Assembly: GCF_900119825.1 (NCBI RefSeq)
Contig: NZ_FPKR01000003.1
Span: forward strand, 124,001 to 188,000
Origin: Chitinimonas taiwanensis DSM 18899
Lineage (GTDB): Bacteria; Pseudomonadota; Gammaproteobacteria; Burkholderiales; Chitinimonadaceae
DNA: 64,000 bases
Reading direction: 5' to 3'
Part shown: in pieces, positions 26,884 through 36,248 of the stretch
Position numbering within the stretch: position 1 is the stretch's first letter
How the letters are laid out: every line of letters starts with the position of its first letter
Program-made: the position numbers and the translations under genes
The notes under the pieces: generated by a model
The model's database searches: none
Told to the model about the DNA's origin: nothing
Seen by the model: the letters and a program-made list of their open reading frames with translations, nothing else

Positions 26884-27918
26884 ATGAATGACCGTTACCG
26901 CTATGGCGATGCCCGTCCCGGCAACCCCACCGTGGCCTACACCGAACGCCCCCAGCTGCGCGATATCCGCAAGACCCTGCCGCTGCGCGTGCTGAGTGAG
27001 GCTGACTTCGCGCATTGGCAGCGCTATGGCTATGTGATCGTCAAGCAGGCGGTGCCCAGCGAGCAGGTGCGGCGCACAGTCGACTTCCTGTGGGCATTCC
27101 AGCAGCTCGACCCGGCGCGGCCCGAGCAATGGGACCAGCCCGAGCTGCGCAGCCATGCGATGGCCGAGCTCAATGGCTCGGGCATGGTCGAGGCCTACCA
27201 GAACCAGACCCTGTGGGATAACCGGCAGAGCCGGCGCGTGTATGAGGCCTTCGTCGATATCTGGGACGAGACCGCGCTCTGGGTGACCATAGACCGCGCC
27301 AATCTGAATACCCCGAACCGCGGTGCGCGCCGCTTTGGCGGCTTTATTCACTGGGATGCCGATACCACGCTGGACCCATTGCCGGTCAATGTGCAGGGCG
27401 TGCTGGCGCTGTCCGATACGCGCGAGGAAAGCGGCGGCTTCCAGTGCATACCCGAACTGTTCGAGCACTTTGCCGCCTGGCGTGCCCAGGCCCCGCAAGA
27501 TCGCAACCCCTGGCGGCCTGATCTCGACACCCCGGGCGCCGTGCCCTGGCCGCCGCGCTTCATTCCCATGCAGGCCGGCGATCTGTTGATCTTCAACAGC
27601 CTGCTGGCGCATGGCATCAAACCCAATCTATCGGCGGACGGCGTGCGCCTTGCGCAGTACATCAGCTTTACCCCGGCAGATGAGGCCAATCAGGCGCTGC
27701 GCCGCCAGCGCGTGCAGTCCTGGTATCGGCGTGAGGCCGCACAAGGCCATGCCTTTCCGGGCGACCCGCGCCGCTGGGAGCAGACCCGCTATCCGCGTGC
27801 AGCCTTGAGCGATCTGGGCGAACGCATCTTGGGCCTGCGTAACTGGGGCGATGGCGCGCGCGCTTTCGATCCGGCCAGCGAATTCGATGCCGAGCCTGTC
27901 TCAACGCAGGGTGCCTAG
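26884..27918 (+). CDS. phytanoyl-CoA dioxygenase (PhyH) family protein
   Basis: This 344-residue protein has an AGGAGC ribosome-binding site. It has the non-haem iron and 2-oxoglutarate dioxygenase facial triad: H156 and D158 in FIHWDADTTLD, distal H243 in LLAHGIKPN, and the 2-oxoglutarate-binding arginine R255 in GVRLAQYIS. The family hydroxylates diverse small molecules and fatty acyl groups. Which substrate is used here cannot be told. The divergent AraC regulator with a cupin sensor suggests induction by a small molecule, possibly the substrate. It ends at a hairpin terminator. Confidence 0.85.
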   Translation: MNDRYRYGDARPGNPTVAYTERPQLRDIRKTLPLRVLSEADFAHWQRYGYVIVKQAVPSEQVRRTVDFLWAFQQLDPARPEQWDQPELRSHAMAELNGSGMVEAYQNQTLWDNRQSRRVYEAFVDIWDETALWVTIDRANLNTPNRGARRFGGFIHWDADTTLDPLPVNVQGVLALSDTREESGGFQCIPELFEHFAAWRAQAPQDRNPWRPDLDTPGAVPWPPRFIPMQAGDLLIFNSLLAHGIKPNLSADGVRLAQYISFTPADEANQALRRQRVQSWYRREAAQGHAFPGDPRRWEQTRYPRAALSDLGERILGLRNWGDGARAFDPASEFDAEPVSTQGA

Positions 27919-27942
27919 TGAAAGGGATAGGGGGTAAAAGCA

Positions 27943-27967
27943 GAACGCCCCGCTAGGCGGGGCGTTC
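27943..27967. terminator. terminator between PhyH-like gene and maeB
   Basis: GAACGCCCCGC pairs with GCGGGGCGTTC around a TAG loop, between convergent genes. T-tracts are weak on both strands. Confidence 0.6.
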
Positions 27968-27989
27968 CGGGGGCGAATCGACCGAAGTC

Positions 27990-30266
27990 TTAGCGCTGAC
28001 TGACTTCCACTGCAGCCAAGGCCGTCATATTGACGATGCGGCGTACCGAGGCGGTCGGGGTCAGGATGTGCACGGGCTTGGCCACGCCGAGCAGCATCGG
28101 GCCGATGGTCACGCCATCGGCTGCGCTGGCCTTGAGCAGATTGAAGGCGATATTGGCGGCATCCAGGGTCGGCATGACCAGGATGTTCGCGTCGCCGGTC
28201 AGGGTCGAATCCGGCATCACCATCTGGCGAATGCTGCCCGACAACGCGGCATCACCATGCATCTCGCCGTCCACTTCCAGATCGGGTGCCTGCTCGCGCA
28301 GGATGGCCAGCGCGTCGCGCATCTTCAGCGAGGTGGGCGAGTCGACCGAACCGAAGCTCGAGTGCGACAGCAGCGCCACCTTGGGCACGATGCCGAAGTT
28401 GCGCACGCTTTGCGCGGCCATCAGGGTGATCTCGGCAATCTGCTCGGCAGTCGGGTTCTGGTTCACATAGGTATCAGTGATGAACACATTGCCCTTGGGC
28501 AGAATCAGCGCATTCATGGCCGCATAGGTATGCGTACCTTCCTGGCGGCCGATGGTCTGGCAGACGAAGTCGAGGTGATCCTGATAGTGACCGTAAGTAC
28601 CGCAGACCATCGCATCGGCCTCGCCGCGGCGCATCATCAGCGCACCAATCAGCGTGGTCTTGCGACGTACTTCACGCTTGGCGAACTCCTGGCTCACGCC
28701 ATGACGCTTGCGCAGCTGGTAGTACTCGTTCCAGTACTCGCGGTAGCGCGGGTCGTTCTCGTTATTGACCAGCTCGAAATCCACGCCCGGACGGATACGC
28801 AGACCCAGCTTCTCGATACGCATATCGATGACGCTGGGGCGACCGATCAGGATGGGCTGCGCGAGCTTCTGATCGACGATTTCCTGCACCGCATGCAGCA
28901 CGCGCTCGTCCTCGCCCTCGGCATACACCACGCGTGCCTTGGCCTTCTTGGCGGCGCTGAACACCGGCTTCATGAACAGATTCGACTTGTAGACGAATTG
29001 CAGCAGCGATTCGTGGTAGGCCGTCATATCCGCGATCGGGCGGGTAGCCACGCCGGAATCCATGGCCGCCTGGGCCACAGCCGGGGCGATCTTGACGATC
29101 AGGCGCGGGTCGAAAGGCTTGGGAATGATGTAGTCCGGGCCGAACTTCAGCGACTCGCCGCTATAGGCATCGGCCACCACGTCCGACTGCTCCGCCATGG
29201 CGAGGTCGGCAATCGCGCGCACGCAAGCGAGCTTCATCTCGTCATTGATGGTCGAGGCGCCCACATCGAGCGCGCCGCGGAAGATGAAGGGGAAGCACAG
29301 GACGTTGTTTACCTGGTTGGGGAAGTCGGAGCGGCCGGTGCAGATGATGGCGTCGGGGCGCGCTTCCTTGGCCAGCGGCGGCAGGATTTCCGGCTCGGGG
29401 TTGGCCAGAGCCAGGATCAGCGGGTGAGCGGCCATGCTGCGCACCATGTCCTGCGACACCAGCTTGGGACCGGACAGGCCGAGGAAGATATCGGCACCGA
29501 CCATCGCATCCTTCAGGGTGCGGAACTCGGTTTCCTGCGCATAGCGCTTCTTCGATTCGTCCAGCTTATCCCAGTCCTCGCGTGCGGTATGCACCACGCC
29601 TTTCGAGTCGCAGGCGATGATGTTCTCGGGCTTCATGCCCAGTTGCACCAGCAGGTTCAGGCAGGCGATGGCGGCCGCGCCGGCACCCGAAACCACCAGG
29701 CGTACGCGCGCGATGTCCTTGTCGACGATGCGCAGGCCGTTCAGCACGGCGGCGGCGGTGATGATGGCGGTGCCATGCTGGTCATCGTGGAAGACCGGAA
29801 TCTTCATCCGCTCGCGGCACTTTTGCTCCACATAGAAGCACTCGGGTGCCTTGATGTCTTCCAGGTTCACCCCGCCGAAGGTCGGTTCCAGCGCGCAGAT
29901 GATGTCGACCAGCTTGTCCGGGTCGTTCTCGTCCACTTCGATATCAAACACGTCGATACCGGCGAACTTCTTGAACAGCACACCCTTGCCTTCCATGACC
30001 GGCTTGCCGGCCAGGGGGCCGATATTGCCAAGGCCAAGCACGGCGGTGCCGTTGGAGATCACGGCCACCAGATTGCCGCGCGCGGTGTACTTATAGGCGT
30101 TGAGCGGGTCTTCGACGATGGCATCGCAGGCGGCAGCAACACCGGGCGAATAGGCGAGGGCGAGGTCACGCTGGCTGGCCAGCGGTTTGGTCGGGGCAAC
30201 CTGAATCTTGCCGGGACGCGGAAACTGGTGGTACTCGAGTGCGCTCTTGCGCAGTTCTTCATCCAT
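27990..30266 (-). CDS. maeB: NADP-dependent malic enzyme with phosphotransacetylase-like C-terminal domain
   Basis: MaeB converts malate to pyruvate, CO2 and NADPH. The 758-residue protein has the malic enzyme domain first (about residues 1-430). Its segments include [25 protein letters not shown], the NADP-binding [15 protein letters not shown] and [10 protein letters not shown] phosphotransacetylase-like domain follows (about 440-758), usually inactive as an enzyme and binding acetyl-CoA as a regulator. The start MDEELRK at 30266 has GGAG six bases before it; an ATG at 30281 would add five residues. The upstream gap of 441 bp holds its promoter. Confidence 0.95.
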   Translation of the reverse strand: MDEELRKSALEYHQFPRPGKIQVAPTKPLASQRDLALAYSPGVAAACDAIVEDPLNAYKYTARGNLVAVISNGTAVLGLGNIGPLAGKPVMEGKGVLFKKFAGIDVFDIEVDENDPDKLVDIICALEPTFGGVNLEDIKAPECFYVEQKCRERMKIPVFHDDQHGTAIITAAAVLNGLRIVDKDIARVRLVVSGAGAAAIACLNLLVQLGMKPENIIACDSKGVVHTAREDWDKLDESKKRYAQETEFRTLKDAMVGADIFLGLSGPKLVSQDMVRSMAAHPLILALANPEPEILPPLAKEARPDAIICTGRSDFPNQVNNVLCFPFIFRGALDVGASTINDEMKLACVRAIADLAMAEQSDVVADAYSGESLKFGPDYIIPKPFDPRLIVKIAPAVAQAAMDSGVATRPIADMTAYHESLLQFVYKSNLFMKPVFSAAKKAKARVVYAEGEDERVLHAVQEIVDQKLAQPILIGRPSVIDMRIEKLGLRIRPGVDFELVNNENDPRYREYWNEYYQLRKRHGVSQEFAKREVRRKTTLIGALMMRRGEADAMVCGTYGHYQDHLDFVCQTIGRQEGTHTYAAMNALILPKGNVFITDTYVNQNPTAEQIAEITLMAAQSVRNFGIVPKVALLSHSSFGSVDSPTSLKMRDALAILREQAPDLEVDGEMHGDAALSGSIRQMVMPDSTLTGDANILVMPTLDAANIAFNLLKASAADGVTIGPMLLGVAKPVHILTPTASVRRIVNMTALAAVEVSQR

Positions 30267-30707
30267 CTCAAACTCCAACATCGGTCTTGGTAGGGTTAGC
30301 TCGCGATTATAGGCTCGCGTCGCTTGGGCGTCCGAGCGGGAAATCCCCAGCCGGCACGTGCTGGCCGCAGCGCTTGGCCGCGGCATCATGCCAAATCATT
30401 GTTTCACAGGATGAAATTGAACGGTCCCTCGGTTTTCCGCAGATGTAGTCGTTCTTAGCTACTTACCAAAATGTTCTAAGCGCGCGGCTGCGTTGCAACC
30501 AAAGCGTATCGCCCCGGGTCTGTTACAACTTTGTAAGTAGAATTTAGCCATTGCCAGCGTGACGCGAGCGGAAATTGCTTGCGCTGGCCCTGCCAAGGCA
30601 GGGAGACTACGGCCCCGCCATGAATCGATAAGCTGGCGAGACATATGCGTTTGTATCTGCCTGTTGCCATGCCTTATTGCTGGTTTGTTTCTAAAAGGAA
30701 ATTCGCG
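30267..30707. other. non-coding gap between maeB and the lipoprotein gene
   Basis: This stretch separates divergent genes and should hold both promoters. The only distinct structure seen is the inverted repeat TTACAA-CT-TTGTAA at 30523-30536, a possible regulator site. Base composition is less GC-rich than in the flanking genes. No convincing reading frame, RNA gene or terminator was found in it. Confidence 0.5.
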
Positions 30708-31961
30708 GTGCAGCACACCCTGTTCAAGACACTGCTTAAGCTGGTGTTGATTCTTCCTCTATTCCTGTTGAGCGCCTGCCTGACCAAGGATGCGCCGGGT
30801 GATGCACCGAAGAACTTCGTGGTCACGCCGGGCGATGGCCGCGTGACCATTACCTGGGATGACGATCCTGGCCTCACCTACTGGGTGTTCAGCGCACGTG
30901 CCAGCAAGATCACCCCGGACGATTACGCGAGTTTCCCCGAAGCGCGCCTGCTCTGGCCGGTGCGTTCGGGCCTGGTGATCACCGGCCTGACCAATGGGCA
31001 GACCTATGCCTTCACCATCAATGCCACGCGCGACGGTAGCCCGGCCAGCCCGGCTGCGCCGTCGGTGGCTGTGGTGCCGCGCCTGGCGGGCGATAGCTGG
31101 GTGGCGGGTGGTACGGCCGGCAGCAATCATCTGAACGAGGCCTTGAACCTGAGCGGCCTGATCGTGGCCGTTGGCGACGCCGGCGCGCTGTACACCACGG
31201 TGCTGGGTGATACCTGGACGGCGCGCGTATCGGGCAGCACGGTCAATCTGCGCAGTGCGCTGTATGACGGCGCGCGCCTCTTGGTGGTGGGCGACAATGG
31301 TACGGCCAGGATGAGTACCGATTTCCTGGCTACCGCGCCGACCTGGAAGAGCACCAATACCGGCACCGCCGTACGTCTGAACAGCGTGATGCTGTCCGGA
31401 TCGACCTATGTGGCAGTAGGTGCCAATGGCACCATCCTGACCGGCGTCGGCGCGACCGATACCACCACCACGCCGAACACCGCCACCATCACCTGGACGG
31501 CACGCACCTCGGGCACCACGGCAAATTTGAACAAGGTGGCCTACCAGAATGGCAAGTTTATTGCCCTGGGTGACGCGGGTACCATCCTGACCAGCCCGGA
31601 CGCCATTACCTGGACCGCGCAAGTGAGCGGCAGCACCGCCAATCTGCGCGATATCGCCGGTGTGCTGGTCAACGATGTGGCCAGCTATGTGGTGGTCGGC
31701 AGTGCCGGCACCATCCTGCGCTCGGCGGATTTGACCACCTGGGTTGCCGAGGCCAGTGGCAGCACGGCTGACCTGAACGCGATTGCGCTGGGCAGCCGGC
31801 TGATGATTGCCGGGGCAGGCGGTACGCTGCTGTATGGCACGGGCAATAGCAGCTGGACGGTGAAGAGCACCGGCCTGGCGGGTGATGTCTACGACCTGGT
31901 GCGCGCGGACGGTGGTTATATCGCCATCGGCGCCAATGGCAGCAATAGCCGCGCATTCTGA
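30708..31961 (+). CDS. lipoprotein with fibronectin III domain and YCF48-like propeller repeats
   Basis: The start is taken as GTG 30708, with AAAAGGAA before it. It yields a lipoprotein signal ending in the lipobox LLSAC with C24. The ATG at 30645 would give an unusual 45-residue leader. A fibronectin type III-like domain follows (about residues 30-125, FVVTPGDGRVTITWDDDPG). The remaining 290 residues repeat a unit with SGSTxNL..., GxxxVAVGxxGTIL and xWTA, as in YCF48/BNR beta-propellers. The protein is probably anchored in the outer membrane, facing either side. The function is unknown; similar proteins act in assembly or surface binding. Confidence 0.75.
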   Translation: MQHTLFKTLLKLVLILPLFLLSACLTKDAPGDAPKNFVVTPGDGRVTITWDDDPGLTYWVFSARASKITPDDYASFPEARLLWPVRSGLVITGLTNGQTYAFTINATRDGSPASPAAPSVAVVPRLAGDSWVAGGTAGSNHLNEALNLSGLIVAVGDAGALYTTVLGDTWTARVSGSTVNLRSALYDGARLLVVGDNGTARMSTDFLATAPTWKSTNTGTAVRLNSVMLSGSTYVAVGANGTILTGVGATDTTTTPNTATITWTARTSGTTANLNKVAYQNGKFIALGDAGTILTSPDAITWTAQVSGSTANLRDIAGVLVNDVASYVVVGSAGTILRSADLTTWVAEASGSTADLNAIALGSRLMIAGAGGTLLYGTGNSSWTVKSTGLAGDVYDLVRADGGYIAIGANGSNSRAF

Positions 31962-31979
31962 TCCACACCCGTGGGCATG

Positions 31980-32009
31980 AAAAAGCACCGCTACGGCGGT
32001 GCTTTTTTT
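31980..32009 (+). terminator. terminator after the lipoprotein gene
   Basis: AAAAA-GCACCG pairs with CGGTGC-TTTTT around a six-base loop, with seven T in all. Confidence 0.85.
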
Positions 32010-32036
32010 GTGCCCAACTGATCCGATGGGGGCAAG

Positions 32037-32065
32037 AAAAAACCGCGCCCATGGGCGCGGTTTTT
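32037..32065 (-). terminator. terminator after the ETF-QO gene
   Basis: AAAAAACCGCGCCC (32037-32050) faces GGGCGCGGTTTTT (32053-32065). The A-run reads as a T-tract on the minus strand, 15 bases after the ETF-QO stop. It can also act on the plus strand. Confidence 0.8.
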
Positions 32066-32079
32066 CAGGCGGCTGACGC

Positions 32080-33735
32080 TTACATATTCGGGTAGTTCGG
32101 GCCGCCACCGCCCTCGGGCACCACCCAGTTGATGTTCTGACTGGGGTCCTTGATATCGCAGGTCTTGCAGTGCACGCAGTTCTGCGCATTGATCTGCAGG
32201 CGCGGCTGGTTTTCCTCCAGGCCCACATATTCATACACGCCAGCCGGGCAGAAACGCTGCTCGGGGCCGGCATACACGGCCCAGTTCAGCTTCACCGGCA
32301 CGCTGGCATCCTTGAGCGTCAGATGGCTGGGCTGGTCTTCCTCGTGGTTGGTATTCGAGATGAATACCGAGCTCAGTTTGTCGAAACTGATCTTGCCATC
32401 GGGCTTGGGGTAGGCAATCGGCGTGCACTCGTCGGCCGGTTTCAGGTATTCATGGTCGGCCTTCTTGTGTTTGAAGGTCCACGGCAGACGGATGCCGAGT
32501 GAATGGCACCACATATCGAAGCCGCCATAGGCCGTACCGGCCCACAGGCCGAACTTGCTCAGCGCCGGCTTCACATTGCGCACCTTGTCGAGGTCGTCCC
32601 ACACCCAGGACTGGCGCAGTGCGGCATCGTAGCTACTCAGCTCGTCATGGCCGTTGCGACCGGCGGAGATCGCCTCGAACGCCGCCTCGGCAGCCAGCAT
32701 GCCGCTCTTCATCGCGTTATGGCTGCCCTTGATACGCGGCACGTTCACGAAGCCGGCCGAACAGCCGATCAGCGCGCCGCCCGGGAAGACCAGCTTGGGA
32801 ATCGACTGCAGACCGCCCTCATTGATCGCGCGCGCACCATAGGCAATACGCTTGCCGCCTTCGAAGGTGGCGCGGATGGCCGGGTGGGTCTTGAAGCGCT
32901 GGAATTCGTCGTAGGGGCTCAGGTGCGGGTTTTCGTAGTTCAGATGCACCACGAAGCCGACCACCACCTGGTGATCGTCGAGGTGATACAGGAAGGAGCC
33001 GCCGCCGGTCTTGGCGTCGAGCGGCCAGCCCTGCGAATGCATGACGAGGCCTGGCTGATGTTTGCTCGGTTCGACCTTCCACAATTCCTTGATGCCGATG
33101 CCGAATTTCTGCGGGTCCACGCCATCGCGCAGGTCGAAGCGCGCCTGGATTTCCTTGGCCAGCGAGCCACGCACGCCTTCGGCAATCAGCGTGTACTTGG
33201 CGTGCAGTTCCATGCCACGCGCGTATTCGGGCTTGTGGCTGCCATCCTTGGCCACGCCCATATCGCCGGTGGCCACACCCTTGACCGAACCATCGTCGTG
33301 GTAGAGCACCTCGGCAGCGGCAAAGCCTGGATAGATTTCCACCCCGAGCGCCTCGGCCTGCTGGGCCAGCCAGCGGCACACATTGCCAAGGCTGACGATG
33401 TAGTTGCCGTGGTTATTCATCAGCGGCGGCAGGAGGAAGTTCGGGATGCGATAACTGTCGTCTGCTTCCAACACCAGGAACTTGTCTTCCGTTACCGGCA
33501 CGTTCAGCGGCGCGCCGCGTTCCTGCCAGTCGGGGAATAGCTCGTTCATGGCAATCGGGTCGATCACCGCGCCGGACAGGATGTGCGCGCCGACTTCCGA
33601 ACCCTTTTCCAGCACGCAGACACTGATCTCGGCGCCTTTCTCGGCCGCCTGTTGCTTGAGGCGTATCGCGGCGCTCAGGCCCGCCGGGCCGGCACCGACG
33701 ATCACCACGTCGTATTCCATGAATTCGCGTTCCAC
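32080..33735 (-). CDS. electron transfer flavoprotein-ubiquinone oxidoreductase
   Basis: ETF-QO passes electrons from the electron transfer flavoprotein, reduced by acyl-CoA and amino-acid dehydrogenases, to membrane ubiquinone. The 551-residue protein opens with the FAD motif [18 protein letters not shown] and has the membrane-associated ubiquinone region in the middle. It ends with a 4Fe-4S ferredoxin-like domain with the cysteines of [13 protein letters not shown]. The GTG at 33735 (GAGGA upstream) is chosen because relatives start with MER..MEYDVV; ATG 33720 is the alternative. The etfAB genes are not in the window. Confidence 0.95.
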   Translation of the reverse strand: MEREFMEYDVVIVGAGPAGLSAAIRLKQQAAEKGAEISVCVLEKGSEVGAHILSGAVIDPIAMNELFPDWQERGAPLNVPVTEDKFLVLEADDSYRIPNFLLPPLMNNHGNYIVSLGNVCRWLAQQAEALGVEIYPGFAAAEVLYHDDGSVKGVATGDMGVAKDGSHKPEYARGMELHAKYTLIAEGVRGSLAKEIQARFDLRDGVDPQKFGIGIKELWKVEPSKHQPGLVMHSQGWPLDAKTGGGSFLYHLDDHQVVVGFVVHLNYENPHLSPYDEFQRFKTHPAIRATFEGGKRIAYGARAINEGGLQSIPKLVFPGGALIGCSAGFVNVPRIKGSHNAMKSGMLAAEAAFEAISAGRNGHDELSSYDAALRQSWVWDDLDKVRNVKPALSKFGLWAGTAYGGFDMWCHSLGIRLPWTFKHKKADHEYLKPADECTPIAYPKPDGKISFDKLSSVFISNTNHEEDQPSHLTLKDASVPVKLNWAVYAGPEQRFCPAGVYEYVGLEENQPRLQINAQNCVHCKTCDIKDPSQNINWVVPEGGGGPNYPNM

Positions 33736-33902
33736 GGGGTTGGTCCTCGCTATTGTTGTTGGCGCCGGGAGCGCCTCGGGAAGAAAAATCGCCTAATGAT
33801 GCGGGAGGGGCTGGGGTACGTCAAAAAATCAAGCGCTTGCTTTAATTGTTGGCCGACCTCAAAACGATGAGTCGGTGCAAGGATGTATTGGCTCTGCGGG
33901 GC

Positions 33903-34595
33903 CTATGCCAGTGCGTCTTGCGTCTTCAGCAGCTTGTGCAAGGCCGCGGCGTCGAATACCTCAATATTGCGGCCCTCCTGCTCGGCCACCTTGAGTACGG
34001 CGCGACAGAAGCGCTCGGGGGTGAAGGGTGTCACGCTCTGCGGCAGCATCATGCGGAACTGGCCTAGGTAAGCGCGTTTGAATCCAGCCCAGAAGCCATC
34101 GCTTGCCGTGCTGCGCGGCATTTCGGTCGGCAGCAGGATGCAAATCCGCTGGAAGGGCATGGCGGCGAGCGCCAGCGTGGTATCGGCGCCGCCGTAGAAA
34201 TGAATGAATTGCGACATCTGCTCGTGCGCCGCCAGCGGGCAGACCAGGAACAGGCGGTCGGCGCCCGCTGCGGCTGCCGCACGCGCGAGCGGTTCCACCA
34301 TTGCCTGCGTCAACCCATGCACGCCGACATCGCGACCGGAATGCAGCCGGTCGGCAAACAGGACCAGGAACACATCGCGCACGGCTGGCGCACAAAGCCC
34401 GGCAATGGCGTTGGGGCTGAGCTGCTGCTCGTCCACATGCCAGTCGGCAAAGTGGCGCGAGCTGGTTTCCATGGGCTGATTGGTCAGTAAATGCACCTTG
34501 CCATAGCGCCCGCTGCTCAGGAGTGCATTGATCAAGGCTTCGCCGGTGCGGCCGGTGGCGCCGGCGATCAGGGCTTCGGGCAGTGCAGATGACAT
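33903..34595 (-). CDS. NAD(P)-binding Rossmann-fold protein
   Basis: This 230-residue protein begins with an atypical-SDR nucleotide motif (ALIAGATGRTGEALINALL), like HTATIP2/NmrA-type proteins. The usual SDR catalytic Tyr-x-x-x-Lys is not obvious, so it may be a redox sensor or a reductase of unknown substrate. It starts six bases after the end of the LysR-type gene on the same strand, so the two form one transcription unit. Confidence 0.75.
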   Translation of the reverse strand: MSSALPEALIAGATGRTGEALINALLSSGRYGKVHLLTNQPMETSSRHFADWHVDEQQLSPNAIAGLCAPAVRDVFLVLFADRLHSGRDVGVHGLTQAMVEPLARAAAAAGADRLFLVCPLAAHEQMSQFIHFYGGADTTLALAAMPFQRICILLPTEMPRSTASDGFWAGFKRAYLGQFRMMLPQSVTPFTPERFCRAVLKVAEQEGRNIEVFDAAALHKLLKTQDALA

Positions 34596-34601
34596 GGGTA
34601 C

Positions 34602-35507
34602 TCAGTGCGCAGACAGGCGGGATCGCCATACTGCCCCGATTTCGCGCGCGCTGGCGAGCAGAAGCTCGCGCGTGGAGTCTGGCCGCTTGCCGACGCGGTA
34701 GGCCATCATGATCTCCCAGCGCCAGTCGGGCAGATCGCTAATCGGTAGCGCGACCAGTTCGCCACGATCCAGCTCATCCAGCGCGGCAATGCGCGGCATG
34801 AAGACAATGAAACCATGCTTGCGTGCCAGGTCGCAGGCGGTGGTGGCCGGCTGATTGGTATGCAGGGGCAGCGGCGCGCGCCGGTGCTGGCGCAACAGGC
34901 GAATCAAGTCCTCCACATCCGGCCCCCACCACTGCGGGGAGACACGCGCATCGGCCAGATCGGCCAGGCAGAGCGGCCCGACTTGCGCGAGCGGATGGTC
35001 GGCGGCGGCCAGGGCCAGGATGGGCGAATCGGCCAGCACCTCAAGCTGGATGCCATTGATGGTGGGGCGGTTCAGCACGAAGGCCAGCTTGAGGCGCCCG
35101 CTCAGCACGCGCTCCATCAGCTCGGGCGAGTGGTCGGTATGGCAGAACAGCTCGAGTGGCGCCTCGGCCAGTGCTGCAAGCAGTGGGGCGAACACCAGCG
35201 AGGCCAGCGAGGGCGGGCAACCCACGCGTGCTTCAGGCAGGGCTGGCGCGCCCTGAATCAGGCGCCGGCCATTGTCGAGCTCGGCCAGCGCACGCTTGAC
35301 CGAGTCCAGATAGCCCAGGCAGGCGGCGGTCGCCACCGCACCACGCCGGTGGCGCTGGAACAGCTGGGTACCCAGGCTCGCTTCCAGCTGGGCAATGCGC
35401 TGGCTGACCTGGGGCTGTGACCAGCCCCGTGCCGCGGCCGCCTGGCTGAAGCTACCGCGCTCGGCCACATCGCAGAGCAGTTCGAGATCGCTGATCAGTA
35501 GAGACAT
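34602..35507 (-). CDS. LysR family transcriptional regulator
   Basis: This 301-residue protein has the N-terminal winged HTH (LLCDVAERGSFSQAAAARGWSQPQVSQRIAQLE) and a periplasmic-binding-protein-like effector domain. ATG 35507 is used; there is no clear Shine-Dalgarno sequence. It is cotranscribed with the Rossmann-fold protein and divergent from a GNAT gene. The inverted repeat at 35513-35533, right at its own start, is a good candidate autoregulatory site. Confidence 0.9.
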   Translation of the reverse strand: MSLLISDLELLCDVAERGSFSQAAAARGWSQPQVSQRIAQLEASLGTQLFQRHRRGAVATAACLGYLDSVKRALAELDNGRRLIQGAPALPEARVGCPPSLASLVFAPLLAALAEAPLELFCHTDHSPELMERVLSGRLKLAFVLNRPTINGIQLEVLADSPILALAAADHPLAQVGPLCLADLADARVSPQWWGPDVEDLIRLLRQHRRAPLPLHTNQPATTACDLARKHGFIVFMPRIAALDELDRGELVALPISDLPDWRWEIMMAYRVGKRPDSTRELLLASAREIGAVWRSRLSAH

Positions 35508-35512
35508 AAACA

Positions 35513-35533
35513 ATACTTATAAAAAGTATAAGT
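35513..35533. promoter_or_regulatory. inverted repeat at the LysR/GNAT divergent promoter
   Basis: ACTTATA (35515-35521) and TATAAGT (35527-35533) are perfect arms around AAAAG. An overlapping ATACTT/AAGTAT pair lies at 35513-35529. The position next to the LysR start fits autoregulation. Confidence 0.45.
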
Positions 35534-35606
35534 AACTATCGTATTCCTGAATGTCTGGCGCGGCTAGACAATGCGCAGGTCCCTAGTCCTGTCGCAAGGA
35601 ATCGTC

Positions 35607-36248
35607 ATGAACCAGCAGCCATCGCCCGTTCACGTCCGCCTCACCGCGCGTCTATGCCTGCGTGCGCCGACTGCGGCCGATCTGGATGCGCTGTTCGAAA
35701 TCTATGCCGACCCGGCCACCCAGCGCTTCAACCCGGCTGGCCCGCTGGCCAGTCGTGAGGCAGCCGGGCATCTGCTGTGGCGCTGGCAGCTGCATTGGGC
35801 CCAGCATGGCTTTGGCATGTGGGTAGTGTGCCGGCGCGAGGCACCCGAGCAGGTGTTGGGCTTTGGTGGACTGTCCTGGCGCGAGTATGGCGATACGCGC
35901 CGGCTGAACCTGGGTTTTCGCCTGCGCCCGGCGGCCTGGGGGCAGGGGCTGGCCACCGAGCTGGGCCAGGCCGCACTGGCGCTGGCTTTCGAGGAACTCG
36001 ATCAGGCGGCGGTTTACGCCCTGGTGCGCCCCGACAATCTGCCCTCGCGCAAGACCCTGGCCAAGCTGGGTCTGCAGCCGGTGGGTGAGTTGCAGGATTT
36101 CCCCTGGCTATCGCCCAGCAGCGTGTACTGCCTGGCGCGTGCCAGCCAGCAACTGCCGGTGGCCATGTCTAGCGCACCCGCGCTGGCGATCAACGCGGCC
36201 CAACGCGTTGCCCGCCCGCAGACGGTGCGCAGTAAGCAGCTGGCCTAG
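35607..36248 (+). CDS. GNAT family N-acetyltransferase
   Basis: This 213-residue protein has an AAGGA ribosome-binding site. It resembles RimJ/RimL-type acetyltransferases, with RLCLRAPTAADLDALFEIYADP at the N-terminus, the acetyl-CoA loop RPAAWGQGLATELGQAAL and NLPSRKTLAKLGLQPVGE near the end of the domain. The target amine is unknown. About 30 residues at the C-terminus extend past the domain and look disordered. Its stop overlaps that of the convergent CDF gene by four bases. Confidence 0.85.
   Translation: MNQQPSPVHVRLTARLCLRAPTAADLDALFEIYADPATQRFNPAGPLASREAAGHLLWRWQLHWAQHGFGMWVVCRREAPEQVLGFGGLSWREYGDTRRLNLGFRLRPAAWGQGLATELGQAALALAFEELDQAAVYALVRPDNLPSRKTLAKLGLQPVGELQDFPWLSPSSVYCLARASQQLPVAMSSAPALAINAAQRVARPQTVRSKQLA

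Noticed and set aside
28068-30293. Long open frame (about 740 codons) on the plus strand opposite maeB
   Set aside because: It is a mirror frame of a highly biased GC-rich gene, with no family resemblance, whereas the minus strand encodes an unmistakable malic enzyme.
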